NCBI GenBank assembly: GCA_958299035.1
Contig: CATQJL010000316.1
Span: 45,443,585 to 45,507,584 of the forward strand
Direction: 5' to 3'
Origin: Cylicocyclus nassatus
Lineage: Eukaryota; Nematoda; Chromadorea; Rhabditida; Strongylidae
DNA: 64,000 nt
A program made the position numbers and the translations under genes. Positions 12,510 through 26,100 of this stretch are shown here, piece by piece (position 1 is the first letter of the stretch; every line of letters begins with the position of its first letter). Below the pieces are notes generated by a model. That model ran no database searches. It worked only from the letters and a program-made list of their open reading frames with translations, and had not been told where the DNA came from.

Positions 12510-14413
12510 CAAAACTCTAACATAGTTAGATGGTTTCACTGGTTTTTCCGCCGTATTTTCCTTTTACAACGAATACTTTTACTAAATGTCCCAGATAGTC
12601 CCAGATAGTCCTCTTAAAGCACGAACTACTCTGCAAATCTGCGATCCTGCACTTCTTTAGCTTTTTACTCGTAGTACAAATGGTTATGAAAAAGACATAA
12701 TGATCGTCTGCTGGAGAAAACTAATTGCAGTAGTACAACACCAAAAACAATACATGAGGAAAATGAAAGGATAATTGTTTCCTTGCTTGAAAAATCTTCT
12801 GCAGATTACTCACCACTACTACTTGTAATTCCACCCTTTCCTTAGTACGTTTTTAGTATGCGCACATAGCTCGGCTTCTTAGTTTTTTATAAATTGAAGG
12901 TTCTAGATAACTGATTTAGCAGAGTTTTTTTGTAAACAAGGAGGAGTATATATAATAGAGTTTGAACGAATTTGTCCTCAGTTTTTTTTTTTGTTCTGTT
13001 CTTGTTTTTCATGCTCTGCATTTTGTTCTCATGCTCTTCAGATTTTATACATTTAGACCTAGAATGTAAAAACAACATGCGAAATATAAAGGAAGGAAAT
13101 GCAAGTTCAAGTTAAGGTTTAAAATTGCTCGTTGCATTTCATTCCGTATCTACCATATGAACTCTTATGATTTCCGACGGTTTTTGTAAAACAGAGAAAC
13201 AGAAAATGTTTGCGAAAAAACAAACTCCAGTTCAAACATTTATGCTTTGTTATTCAACCACTGCTGAGCATTTATGTCTGGGTTTTTCGTCAATTTAACC
13301 GTTTATTAGATCAGTGGTTTTGAACAGCTATTATCTCAATGACAACTACGCAATACTACGTAACTAAAAATTATATGTAGACTTAAGTACAACTAGCCAT
13401 TCACTATTTTTTTTCAAGGGCTATTTGTTTCATGGTTTACTTTGCTAGTGCGTTGACGATCTCGAAAACAACCTTGTCTGCCAACTTTTCTGCGATCAGA
13501 TTCTGAATTCCTATGGAATGACTTTTCAACGGTCCATTAGTTCTTGGTTGTCGCCCCCTTCCCCGCCCGCCCGTCTCAAAGCTAAACTAGCTTTAGCAAA
13601 CATCTTCATCACCGAAATAATGAGAAAAGTTGTAGCAGATGCATTATGAATTAGATATTCATTTAGGAAACCAGTCTATTTTTGAACATGAAATTTTCGG
13701 AGCCTTAACTGCAAAGGACATTCAGAATGATTGGTGAATTTGAGCTTTGGACACTGTTGTGAAGTGCAACGCTTATGTTGGAGATTCCTTGTAGCGGCTA
13801 GATCCGATCCCAGAGTGCAAAATGTTCTTACTATAATAGAACTGTAATAGAACAATAGGTGATTTGCTATGCACTGCGACTAATCATAACTAGCTAATCA
13901 AAGTTGTAATCAGGGTCAAAAAAATAGAAAACCACGAGAGTTCAATGGTTAAGTAGTCTTAGCTTTTTCAAACTTATTCGATGCAATAAAAGCTAAGCTG
14001 CGAGATTTTTCCATTGAAAACTGAGCGTGATTTCTGCTGCATTTATTGAGCCATCTTTTCCACTATAGTATAACAGCGCTTTTGGTTGCCCGTGGAAATA
14101 GAGTGAAATTTGCACAAAAACTACTTCTGGTTCACGGTGATTTATACCTTCACTACAGATGGGTAGTCCCCAATGTTGACTCATAATGCAATGAGGGGCA
14201 CCATACTATAACAACTCTTCTAGATCACGAATATAAATATCCGATACGCTACTCAACAAAAAATGTAACAATCGTTTCTGATTCTTGAAAATTACAAAAT
14301 TTATCTAGTCCTAAGTAGCAGAAATCGATCACTTCCTAAACTTTGAAAAGATTTTGAGGGATTCATTTCTGAGGTGTTTCTTGGCATCTTAAAGGAAGAC
14401 CATTACGGTGATA
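12510..14413. other. AT-rich intergenic, no gene or clear repeat seen
   Basis: No coding exon, transposon end or RNA gene could be recognised in this stretch. Confidence 0.35.
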
Positions 14414-15348
14414 TTAGGTTGTCCGGAAATTAATACAAGTTTTGAATTCCAACCACAGTAAGTCATACACTTCTCATTTCTAAGTAGGTTACAAAACAAC
14501 ATTCGATAGAGCAAAAAGCTCTACAAGATGCTTGCTTTAGCAACAGCTTTGATCCACCACGAATTTCGAGCCAAAAACTAAAAAGATTCAACTTCCCGAA
14601 AAATTGAGAAAAATCGTAACTCAGTTCATATAAGTTCTACAAAAATTCTAAGTTGCTCATGTAAACACACCACATAGGGCATCTATATAAGCCGTTGCAG
14701 TATTTTTTTGTTAGAAACTAAGAAAACGGAAATTTTCGTGCATTTTCCAAAGTGGTGTTGTGCAGTTCCCACATAGGTAGTTGTATACTACAAACCTGTA
14801 GAAGTATAAACGTAAATTTCCAGCTCCCCACAAGCTTTAGTTCTCGAGAAATTTGAATTTTAGCTTGGACCACATGACTAGGAAAAACTGTATTTGATAA
14901 TTCTCGAGAATTAAAGCTTGTGAAGAGCGGAAATTCACGTTTGTACTTCTACAGGTTTCTACTGTACAATTACTTATGTGGGAACGGCACAGCACCACTT
15001 TGGCAACTGCACGAAAATTTCCGTTTTCTGAATTTCTAACAGAGAAAAAATACGGCAACGGCGTATATAGATGCCTAATGTGAATTGTGTCTACGTGAGC
15101 AAGTTAGAATTTTTGTAGGATTTTTATAAACTAAGTTTCGATTTTTCTCAAATTTTCGGGCAGTTAAATCGTTTTAGTTTTTGGCTCGCAACTCGTGGTG
15201 GATCGGAACTGTTGCAAAAGCAAGATAGCCACCTTGTAGAGATTGCTTTGCTCTATCGAATGGTACTTTGCAACCTACTTAAAAATGAGAAGTCTATGAC
15301 TTATTGCGGTTGAAGTTCAAAACCTGCATTAATTTCCGGACAACCTAA
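14414..15348. mobile_element. Palindromic mariner-like MITE (TTAGGTTGTCC ends, TA target)
   Basis: A 935-bp long inverted repeat. The left end is TTAGGTTGTCCGGAAATTAA and the right end its reverse complement, with TA on both sides (14412-14413 and 15349-15350). The arms also match internally (GCATCTATATAAGCCGTTGC and its counterpart near 15060). There is no coding capacity. Confidence 0.8.
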
Positions 15349-15350
15349 TA

Positions 15351-16072
15351 TCCAGGGTGTCCGTAGAGTATGTATACACTGTTTGATCGTTAATATCTTT
15401 CTTCCCAACAAGTCTTTTGCCTTGCTTCAGGCACCATTTTGTAGAGCTGGCTTCAACTTAGATTTACAGTATGGAGCGAATCACCGACCTCTCTTCGTTA
15501 CTGTAGGATTACGGTAGAAACTTGAAACATATGTGGAAAAAGCTGCCGTCTCAAAATTTTTCAAAAAAAATGTGAAAACTGTGTAATAGGGTTTTATGGA
15601 CGTTGAGTTCAATACTCAAGTATTCACAAGATTGCGAAGCTTTCTAAGCGGTGTAACCGCACTTTTTAGGAACATTGAAAAAATGGCCGCTACCTCTTAT
15701 CCGGCATAACTCTTCAATGAAACACCATAATAAGTTGGGAACTTTACAGTTAGAATCAGCAACTCTAATTAGCCTAGCGTAAAAGTTTTCAGGCTGTTTT
15801 CTCTTTTTTCTGAGGAAAAATATGGCCTTTCATGGCCCAAAACCCTCTTTGGAGTTTCTACCGTAATCCTACAGTAATGAAGAGAGATGGGTGATTCGTT
15901 CTATACTGCAAATCTAAGTTGAAGCCAGCTCTACAAAGCGGTACTTAAAGCAAGGCAAAAGACTTGTTGGGAAGACTGATATTTTGTATTTTGTAACAAT
16001 TTTTAATCCTTATCTTGTTTGGTTGTTTCTATTAACGATCAAATAATGTATACATACTTTACGGACACCTTG
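15351..16072. mobile_element. Palindromic Tc1-like MITE abutting the previous one
   Basis: Ends CAGGGTGTCCGTA (left) and TACGGACACCTTG (right), followed by TA. It starts directly after the TA at 15349-15350, which also borders the preceding element. Its interior matches the core of the element at 2326-2987. Confidence 0.75.
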
Positions 16073-16440
16073 TATACCTAAGTACCAATTTTTTGCAATC
16101 TACACACGCTGGTATACAATAGTATCATTAGTCGATTGAAACAGGAGTAAGCAAAGAAATTTGCCATGCTTAGAGTCGAGATCATGAAATGCGCCTTCCG
16201 CTTCAAGTACTTTCTCAAATCCAAAATCAAAGAGCACGTTATCTCTCAAGTGAACATCGTGACGATAATATGTGTGCCGATAGCTTTGCAGAAAGTCGTT
16301 TGATGTCGACCCATGTAACAATTCTCTTCACATTGAAACGAAAGAGATTAAGTGCGTAAATACCGCTCTTACCGTACAATATCGCTCATGATTTTTGAAA
16401 AAACGACATATAGTAGCCCGATCCATATAGCGTCATCGTA

Positions 16441-16785
16441 GCATGGACATATCTCGCTTCAGAGTGGATGAATTCTCAATCAAAAGGCACCATTCGACTC
16501 AGCTCGGCCTGACACACCTTCTGATGTATGGAAGTGCCTTTTAAACACAGTAGGAGGCTAGTTTCCAAGACTCGCTTCGCTTTTGGCTCACGGTACATGG
16601 ATACCCAGTGTTTGCAATGAATAAGCACAGCGAGTAACTGCCGCAAGCAAAAATCTGAAATGACCCGTGGAATTTGGCCTCTTACTGTGCCCAACAGGCA
16701 CTTCTATACATCAGAAAATGTGCCGAGCCGAGATGAGTCGAATGGTGCCCTTGAATTGAAAACTCGTCCACACTGAAGCTAGATA
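16441..16785. mobile_element. Palindromic MITE
   Basis: Inverted arms include GGCACCATTCGACTCA, TCTGATGTATGGAAGTGCC and an outer GGACATATCTCGCTTCA, each mirrored on the right with a few differences. Open frames inside on the minus strand are by-products of the repeat. Confidence 0.6.
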
Positions 16786-19740
16786 TGGCCACGCTACGGA
16801 TGCCACATGAAACGAACAACTTTGCGTCTTTTTTTTTCAAAAATTAAGAACGGTATTGTACGTTGCGTTCTCACTACAGTGAGCCAGTTACTTACAACTT
16901 GCCTCTAAAAACTCCAATTTCCATTATTCTCACTAAAATCTTTACTCTAGATTACAACTGCTTTGTACGCGACCTTTATCGATCCTTTTAACGGAAGAAA
17001 CCTATTAGTGAAAAAATCAAAGGCCTGTATAATTAAATAAGTTATTTCTACGTACTAGAATTGTCAACAGAAAATCCAGTGCTCAATTTAGTGGGGCGTC
17101 AAGTGTCGATGGAGCAAAAAATCGTTGCCACTTCAGCTGCTTTACCCATCCAGTATGGCGGGCGCTTTCCTTCGTTTATAGCTTACTTGTTGTGAATCTT
17201 ATAGTATAGTCTGTCTGTAACAAGTATGATACTCTGACAGATCTAATCTTTTGATTGATAGAGCTTTGTTCATAAAGTTCAGCCAAGTGATTGAGAGCCG
17301 TCGTTGCTATGGAAATACTCGTATAAGCTGGTTGCAATTGCATTGTCGCTTTGCTGGCTTACCTTTGATGGCAAGCAAAGTAGTGCTGATCTGTTGTGAG
17401 AACTGCTTGTAGAACTGAGTTAGTAAAGATGTAAGATTAAGGATGAGGATTAGTAAGTAAGAAAGCTGTAAAAAATTGGTTGAAATTGCTAGGCTCCACC
17501 CACTCGGCCGTTATTTCCATCACGTTGTCCTTCTCATAGTACTAAACGCGTTCGTTTCCGTAAACATCCTGTTCTCGTTGTGCAGACAATTTCTAGAGCA
17601 AAAGCATGTTTTCCTGGTTTCAAGCTTGCGTCAAAAGCAACAAGTAGTTTGAGAGCGGTGTTTTATTTAATTGGCCTGCTATTCCAGAATTCCTTCGAAA
17701 ACCCTTTTTTCTTGTCGTCTACTGGCCGTTTCATCGCATTTGCGCAATTGTAATTATTGTCAGTTACTCGCTTTGGTGACAACTTTCCAAATCCTTACTA
17801 CGATTTCCCTACTGTTTGTGGTTCGGCTGATATGTATGTAATTATCTTCTATAAAAAAAGATTTAGTGCACGTAAATGTCACTTAGTAATTTGCCTATCT
17901 TCGACTCCATTAGTGTGGGTATTGCAACGTTGGTCATAAGAGTGATGTTTACATATCCAACTTTTCATTAAAGTGTTCCAACTTACGAATGACAGCAGAA
18001 ATTGGCATTTTGTTGAGTGACTTAGAAGAGAAGTGGGGCATTTTGGAGATAAAAAGCTAATTTTGAATCTCTCTTTCTTATCGGCGGGGCCTCTGGAGGA
18101 GGAATTATGGGCATTAGGAGGAGAAAATTTTGAAGTAGCTGTATGAGGCGGCGAAGTGTGGATCTCATGGGTGACTAGGCAGAACCTGAAAAAAATCAAC
18201 TTGAGTAAATTCCTGCGAACTTTCGAAATGTAATGTCATTATTTGCTCACCTGCACTATGATATTCCTCACTGTCGAAATCTATCTTCGTCCATTTCTTT
18301 CTTTTGTATAACCAAAAACTCTGGCTGGGTGGGTTACATATTGGCTAACCAGCACTTATATTGCAAAATAAATTATTTTGTGCAATTCTGTGCATGAAAT
18401 AAATATCGCTTCTTATATTGTCTAAATTTTATCACTCTTTTCTTCCAGTCCTGCTATTTCAGACGGTAGCTGCACTATGTATATGAGCTGAAATATTTGA
18501 CTAATCTGAATCTGAATAATCTCATAGCGTACAAAGCTATAAAAGATCATCTGACTGACTATGCAACCATTCTCGATTTGCACCTAGATGATGTTATTGC
18601 AGTCATTAACTTTTTTATTGCGTATATTTTTAGCACCTTTGTTCTTTTTCCCACACCTTCGGGTAATCCAAGACAAGTGTAACTATAAAAACAAAATTCA
18701 TGGCCAATTCTCCCCAACATAAATGTACTCAATACTTTTCGCTAATTGTCACGCCTAAAAAAACTACGACAGCTGTAAAAGTGTACTATCGTCGTAACTT
18801 TTAAGCTCATGCACTTTCTACGAGTCAGGAAATAGGTTAGACCCATTCAAGGAACTATTCGCATATATTATGGCTTGATAATAGATTTTACATAAGTAAT
18901 ATGATTACCATGAGTTTGAGGCATAGACTTCGAAAGGTGTGGACCAGTTTCAGATTCTGCACTATACAGCTGGCTAGGTGATCTGGTTTGAGTAGCAGCG
19001 TGAATCTCAACCAAACTCAAATAGAGGTCTTTTTCGAGGTGGTAAAGTGGAGAACCAAAACCTGCTGCTAGTAGTAGAGAACGTTCCGTAGTAGCTTTAT
19101 CAGCATAACCGAACCGGACAGGTGCCACCAATTACTTCCTCCCACTTGTAATAGTTTGCTTTTTATTCTGACCGAATTTGCCTGGGGCTTTCATACCTCC
19201 TTCACGACTTCCTCAAGCACCACTTTGGTTGTTTGGAGTATCACGTCCACAAATTGATTTCAACATTAGAGCTGTACTCTTGCTTACTGCGTAGTCATAC
19301 CTTACCAGTCCTATAGTATTTCAAAAGACTAAGGTATATTTGGGATGAAGCACCGCTAGGCAAGAAAGTTCGCTCCCCTCATCTAGGCTCAACAAGCCGT
19401 CAAACCTTGCGCGGCTAGAAATGGGACGACAATGCACATTGTAACTGACTATGTAAAGTTTTGCAAGCACATTCTCTTTGACTAGCACATAGAACTTTTG
19501 GCCAATCACGAAGGAAGTGACAGCGACTCAAATTTTTCCATTTTATGATTTCGGGTGCAAGAATGGTACATCCACGCTGAGTCAGCTAGACTTTGTTGGT
19601 GTTCGCGGGGTCGGACAATCAAGCAAAACTTTTGTGGATTAAAAAACGGGATCCTTTAGTGCATATGCGAAATTTTATTCAATTCTCCTAGTCTACAGAT
19701 AAATTTGATGCTAATCTAGCTAATGATAGCGTTGAGGTAA
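16786..19740. other. AT-rich intergenic, no gene recognised
   Basis: No exon with convincing splice sites, no inverted-repeat element and no RNA gene was seen here. Short open frames on both strands lack recognisable motifs. Confidence 0.35.
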
Positions 19741-20402
19741 AGGGCCGGGCATACTTCACGCAATTTCAGTCGCGACGCGATTTGGCAGTATTCCAATTGT
19801 TCATAACTCACTGTTGCCCATTTTCAAATGCACAGAAGACAGGGCATTTTATCAATCCTGTAAGTTATAAATACTATGCATGTGCAGTTTGCTAGTGTTG
19901 GATCTGAAGAGTTCTAGCGAATTGCCAAATCGCGTCGCAACTGAAATCGCGTTAAAGGCAGTGTCCGGGCAAAAACTCGATTTTGAGATTTTTTGCTTAC
20001 CCGGGCCTATTCGCTACACTGAATCCGAAAATGCACATTGGAGAGCGCGAAAACGGCGAAAAACGGCTCTAACACGGCATCAGCAGGTGGGCGGGGTCCT
20101 CCCCACTGTGAATTCATGCTCCCAGCTTCCAGAGCGATCTTCTCGGTTCCAATTTCAAGTCATGCATTCGCACCTGCCCGGTGGAGATCTCAGGGCGCTA
20201 GAAGAATTGGGAAGATCGCTCCAGAGGGACTGCGAAATTCACAATGGGAAGGACCTCGCCCACTTTCGATTTCCCTCTTGCGTTAGAGCCCTTTTTTGCC
20301 GTTTTTGCGCTTTCCAATGTGGATTTTCGAAAGGCCCGGGTAAGCACAAAATCTCAAAATCGACTTTTTGCCCGGACACTGCCTTCAAGTATGCCTGGCC
20401 CT
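19741..20402. mobile_element. Harbinger-like MITE (TSD TAA) interrupted by another MITE
   Basis: The left arm begins AGGGCCGGGCATACTTCACG and contains CAGTCGCGACGCGATTTGGC. The right arm is split: one part ends near 19951, the other resumes at AAGTATGCCTGGCCCT (to 20402). TAA flanks both ends (19738-19740 and 20403-20405). The split is caused by the element at 19952-20388. Confidence 0.7.
19952..20388. mobile_element. AAGGCAGTGTCC-family MITE, copy 2, nested
   Basis: Starts TTAAAGGCAGTGTCCGGGC and ends GCCCGGACACTGCCTTCAA, with the same internal CCCGGGCCTATTCGCTA segment as copy 1. TTAA at the left and TTCAA at the right are consistent with a decayed TTAA target. It lies inside the right arm of the 19741-20402 element. 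Confidence 0.75.
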
Positions 20403-20416
20403 TAACGAAAACGCTG

Positions 20417-21010
20417 TTAAAGGCAGTGTCTCACCAAAGCATTTCAAACAACTATTGTATCTCTAAATATGATGTAAGAGTTCGTAGGCTTCAGCAAGAA
20501 AGCATTTTCTTCAAAGCTACGCGTGTGTAAAGTTAGTAACGGATGCGATGAATGGAAGCTTCCGAAGAAACGAAAAGGTTTAAGCAGCCCGTGGTATCGG
20601 GTCCTTTGCACATGCTATTGCACTCCGTGCGAAGAACAATAGGAGTAACTAGACTATGCCGCTGAAAGTGGGTGGTACCCGCGCGGACATTTGCGACAAA
20701 ACACGCAGCTTCACACATCACAGCTATAACAATTTGTACCAGCTGTCCGCGCGGGGTAGAGCCTATCGGCGACACATAATCCCCTACTCTTAACAATGGA
20801 ATTAGTTTTTCTTCTCTACTTATTTGCCATGTTGAAATAATTATCATATCCAAACTTGAGGCTTAAACCTTTTCGTTTCTTCGGAAGCTTCCATTCATCG
20901 CATCCGTTACTAACTTTACACACGCGTAGCTTTGAAGAAAATGCTTTCTTGCTGGAGCCTACGAACTCTTACATCAAATTTAGAGGATACAATAGTTGTT
21001 TGAAATGCAA
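20417..21010. mobile_element. Palindromic MITE with one AAGGCAGTGTC end
   Basis: Near-perfect inverted arms include GCATTTCAAACAACTATTGT, AGTTCGTAGGCTTCAGCAAG, CTACGCGTGTGTAAAG and CGAAGAAACGAAAAGGTTTA. The left end carries TTAAAGGCAGTGTC; the matching right end is lost or diverged. The loop holds about 280 bp of other sequence. Confidence 0.65.
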
Positions 21011-23064
21011 AACGCAGAGAACGATCAAATTGCGGGCGCTGCCATAGTGATGTGCTTTGTTCATGCAGTTCTTTCCGAATTCGAATTTCTCTATGATTGT
21101 GTGGAAAGTACATAAGACGCTTTGAGTTGCCTTGGCAATTTGAACGGCTACGTTTTCAAGCGTCTCTTAGCAAAATTCGCTTTTCATTTCTTTTAAGCCC
21201 CTGGAAAACAAACGCTTTGAAACTTTAGCTGCTTGTATGGATTCCCAAATCATAAAATTCTACTGATACAAAAAAATTTTCCATTTACCTTCAAGCAAAA
21301 GCTTGCTAATATTTGTAAAATCATCAATCGGCTGAAGATTTTATCGTCCTTGATCTGGCTTCCATCAGTAAAACAGTCAAACTTTGGCTTTAAAAGCTAC
21401 TAGTGCGAGAACCTGCTATTCACTTATCTCGCTGATCCAAAGGCTAAAAGCATACCAGTTGTTTTCATTCATCTTCTATCACCTTCCAAATATCTGTTCG
21501 TTCCAACTGGAAGAATTTTCGAATTGCCTTCAAATAACTCGTGCCAACTGCCCTGGATATTTATCATATTCTCTCATATTCTCTATGCAGCAGTTTTATC
21601 TGCGAATCATACTGGGGCGCTTCTACTTCTCGCTAATAATCCTGGAGCTGAGAAGCATGTCCATTCATTTTGCTTTTCATGCCAAATCCTATATTAAAAC
21701 TTTTTGTAACTGAAGAGTGCAAGATTACTTTTTCATTTGTTGCCTTCCAACCTGCGTAGGCCTCCTGGAACTTTATAATCAAAACTACTGTTGACTGGAA
21801 ATTACGATGAGAAACTAGTCGCCGAATTGAGACGGCTTGCAAAACGTAACATTCCAGTTAAGCCTTGATTCATGACAAAACCAGCTATGATTAGGACTTT
21901 ATACAGCTAAAAGTGAATAACCTGAGCCGTAGCAGCAAGCAGCAACGACTCTTTTCTTTTCTCAGTTGTTCTGACTGTGCGCCTTATGATAGCGCCAATA
22001 TTCCTCATATATGTAGTAAGGTGGAGAATCTGCCACATTTTAGAAATTTGATCTGAGACATTCAGATAGTGGATTTCGCAGACTCAAGTGTGCAGCACTA
22101 GCTTGTTGGCTACATTTGTGAATGGTACATTTATTTATGAATTTCTAAAAAACATGAACTGACTTAAAAGAATTTTTTCGATATGCCATCTTCCGTTCCT
22201 TTTATTATGTAGCAGTAGAGTGCTATTATGCTGTAATAAGCTTGAAATTTGGATGAACCCAGCAATTATTCGGAGGGAGTGGCTGAGGCCACCCCTTTCA
22301 CTCAAAAAAAATTTTTTTCACGCTCTTCCCAATCCTTCAAGAAGATTGATACATGTCATACTGTATTTCACATTGCTTCATTTGCACATTCCCAGTGCTT
22401 TACATACAGATAATTCAGAAACTAACCTGGCTCAGACAACTTTGCAATCTAAGAGCATTTTTCTCCTTTCTTAGCATATCGAAAAAATTTTCAGCTTTTT
22501 ATGTAGATCTTCTCTGCGCCTCGACATCACTAATGCACAAGTTGTCTAAAATCTGCTTCGGGCACGAATGCTGTGAAAATCGCTGTTTCATTACCTTTTA
22601 CTGCTTATTCTCACCCACTTACCTTTTCTTCCACTCTATTCACACATTGTTTGCTGCAACTTGTTTTGAAGCCATTTTCTACAATAATCCGAAAAATAGT
22701 GTTTTTTGCAGAGTTAGAATGAACTCTGTTGCCATAACTTCGAGAGGCCTTGCAAAGCGTCCTGCCTGTTTGAATAACTTGGAGTATCACAGAAAGTTGC
22801 TTTGCACATTAGACTGATGACAGAAATCTTTCAATCTCGCTTTGATCACTCTCACAATAAAAGACATCTGCAAACAAGTATCCCTTTTTGTTCTATGCTT
22901 TTCCAGTTTGGTATCCGATTAGCGAAGAATAGTTATCGTGAGTTATCAAATCGCTACACAATTTTAGCATTTTTCTTTTCAGAGCATATAACATCAGATG
23001 ATACTGCGAAGTAGAAGAGGTAAAGCACCCATCAATTTGGCCAAGGTTGACAATAGGCTTTTCA
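21011..23064. other. Upstream region of the FHA gene, no other gene recognised
   Basis: AT-rich DNA upstream of the FHA-domain gene. It may contain promoter sequence, but no motif could be identified. The 154-codon open frame at 22353-22817 has a composition typical of non-coding T-rich DNA and is not called. Confidence 0.35.
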
Positions 23065-23071
23065 TTTTCAG
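23065..23071 (+). promoter_or_regulatory. Probable spliced-leader (trans-splice) acceptor
   Basis: TTTTCAG lies 13 nt before the ATG at 23085, with no upstream exon recognised. In nematodes this layout usually marks addition of a spliced leader. A cis-splice from a non-coding exon is the alternative. Confidence 0.45.
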
Positions 23072-23084
23072 ATTGATACCAAAC

Positions 23085-23180
23085 ATGTTGCGTCGGTATA
23101 GCTCAAGGAATCTCGAAACGATTCCCATCCAATCCAAAGTGCTCACTATTGGGACAGACAAGTGTGATATCAAACTTAAC
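23085..23180 (+). CDS. FHA gene exon 1 (start)
   Basis: Thirty-two codons from ATG to the donor GTATGT, phase 0. Encodes the first FHA strands (SKVLTIGTDKCDIKLN). Confidence 0.75.
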
Positions 23181-26100
23181 GTATGTTAGCAAGAATGAAA
23201 AATTATGAAACTTGGAAATTCTTGTCGCTGCGAAAAAAATGACGTGAGAAATGAATGTTAACAATTTTTACATCATTAAAATGGTTGTTCAAAGTCTTCG
23301 ACTGGTTTACAAGAAGCACTCGAAAAAACCAAGTTCAAAAAAGCAGACGTACAAGATTTTAGAGTACTCTTAAAATAATGCAAGGTGCACTATTGCACTT
23401 GATAAATATTCCGTTTATACGGTCGCAAATGCCAGTAAATACCTAAAATGCTAAATATTGAGAAAGAAAGTGTTCAAACATCTAGATAATCATTTGCTGC
23501 AAAGCTTTTTTACAGGCAAAGGGAGTGCATCCCATTCACGCTTCCATTGAACAAAATCCAAAATCGGGATCATTTTGGCTCAGAGATCACTCCCTTGCTG
23601 GACACACCTCCGTCAATGGACATACCGTGAATGGGCAGGTACGAATTATAGTTGTAATACTTCGAGATCGTTATGCACTCTTTCATTTCTATGATTGAAC
23701 GACGTATAGGTTGCTCATTTATCCGTGACAATGGCGGCGGCTGCGCGCGTCGCGTAAGCTACTCCAACAATCGCATTTTCTTTGCTTTTTCATATTTTTC
23801 AAGATTATTTTTGTATATGTCAACTGCTGGCACCTGAAGTGACTAAGCTGTGCGCTAAAGTGTTTGAATGTTATATGGTCTTGTAACGCTTGCGTTGGTG
23901 GAAAGGCCGCAATCGAATCTGTCGTCACAATTTTATAAATGTCTTATATTTACACACAGGTGTATTGTATTAATATTTTTGACTCAATAACAATCAAAAT
24001 AGCAATCAAAAATGGTAATTATGGTTAAAATCATTCACATTGCCACTTGCATTACTATCACTCCTGTCATTGAAAACACTTGATGGCATTGCTATATGGT
24101 CTTGTGACGTTCGGTTAACGTTCAGTTCATAGAAAAATCTGAGGTTTTCACTGTGCGACGGTATTGAGAAAATCTTCAGTTTTGCTTCCTCTTTCTTGAA
24201 AGACTGTTGGACAAAAATGAATCGAATAAGTCTTGATAATTTCAGTGTCTGAAATACAGTACCTCTCACAGAATGTGCAACATTTACGGAAATATCACGG
24301 ACTTCCGCGGAATTCCCGTAAATCCCGCGATACTCACGGAAATTTGTACACTCTGTGAGCGGTATTGTAGATTCCGTTCCTGTTGCAAAGCTCTGCAATT
24401 TCCTTCCGAATTTTCTTCAAAAACGATGCCTTCATGATCTTTGTGTTAAAACGGTCGTAACGATGGCTTCACTTAATCAATATTTTTGGACATCGTTGCT
24501 AAATAACGACTGTATCATGTTCAACCGAATTGTTTAGAGATTACTCAATCCTTAACTTGAAATAGGATAGCTTTGAGAGAACGAACAGTGCTGTATAACG
24601 GACCATTTTAGTAGACCCATTTTATGACTGACAAGGTCGAGATATGAAACAATTATACTACGGAAATGTCGTCAAATTTTGCTGAGATCCTTGTACACAT
24701 TTCAAAGAAACCTCAAAAATTGTGTTTCATGGTGCGGATCTCTTGAAGAAATGTTACAGTTCCCAAAAGACCAGCTTAAGTATGCGTATCAAAGCAATTA
24801 CCAATATTCGATTTCATTTTAGGTGGAATTGCACAATGGAGACCTTGTACGAATTGGCAAGGCACAACCGTACGTGTTTGAGAAGCGGGTTGTTCTTCCA
24901 TTAGTTAGCGTGAGTCGGAAGTTACATAGTATTACAACAGTTTTGATATCTCATTTAGAGCAACACATCCAACGATGACCTGGGTTCAAATAGCAGCTTA
25001 GAAGTTGGGCTCCCGATCTTAGGCGTAAGTGCTTCCAGGTTGTGTTGATATAGACCTCTCATCTCCCTTTTTGGGGAATTCGGGGGAAGGATAGGGAGAC
25101 CGGGAAAGAGGATTGTTTAGTTGGTGATTTGAGCCAAATGCTTGGTTTTGAGAGTGGAATCGAAGCGTCAATACCTCCACTGGGAAAGAGAGAGCAGCTA
25201 AATGTTAGAAGGAAGTTCTGAGTGCTTCGTAGGCCTGGATCTCATTTCCCTATGCAATTGAGTGCTGCATCGTTCTTCACTATCGAACATATAGAACAAA
25301 AAGGAATCTTACTTTGGTCGCGATTCCACGCTTCTAAATGGACCACAGGGGATTCCCAGTGGCTGACCCCATATCCTCCAAAGTCATTCGAATGCAGCGT
25401 CCAGGCAAATCTGGACTATGGGGCTCTCACGTGGAATGTAAGGGGACCTAATCAAGCCACTGTGGCAAGTGGCAGCTCAGGTAGTCCTTTAACGGCTGAG
25501 ATACTGCCCTCAAAACTGGACCCCGCGATCGTATATGGTTCATGGCGCAATGCGTGGGTCCGCGCGCGAAACTGCAAGGTTATCTCAGCCCTGGGTGGAG
25601 GACATTACTCAGACACTGGGACCGGCCGAGCCGCGGCCCATTTCCGGCTGGAATTTCGCAGCGTCCGCGGACCAGCCGGTGAATGGTCCGCGGCTCAGCC
25701 GAAAAACGGCCTCGGCTCAGCCGGAAAACGGCCGCGGCTTAGCCGGAGCTGGTTGTCGGGCCATCTAGTTCATTCTAGCTCGGATACAAAACGACTGTTT
25801 TTTTTATTCACTGGCACGTAAAATATACGCTGTGAAAAACAAAAATTGAGGCCACAGACATGGCCGCTTCGGAAACCATGTCCGGCTTCAAAATTGGACA
25901 ACACAAAGTGCTATCCAAGTGTTGTACAACATATTGGTCTTGTTCCTGCCTTGGAGACTGGAAAGACAACGGAGGCTATGGACACTGAGGGCAGCCTGAG
26001 CATGCGTCGTACATCACGCAAGTGTTCTTTACGCTCAAATACTAGGACCGGCCGAGCCGAAAATGGGCCGCGGCTCAGCCGGTGTTTCGTAATAGAGATT

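Noticed and set aside
22353..22817. 154-codon plus-strand frame before the FHA gene
   Set aside because: Phe/Cys/Ser/Leu-rich composition typical of T-rich non-coding DNA; no domain or splice support.
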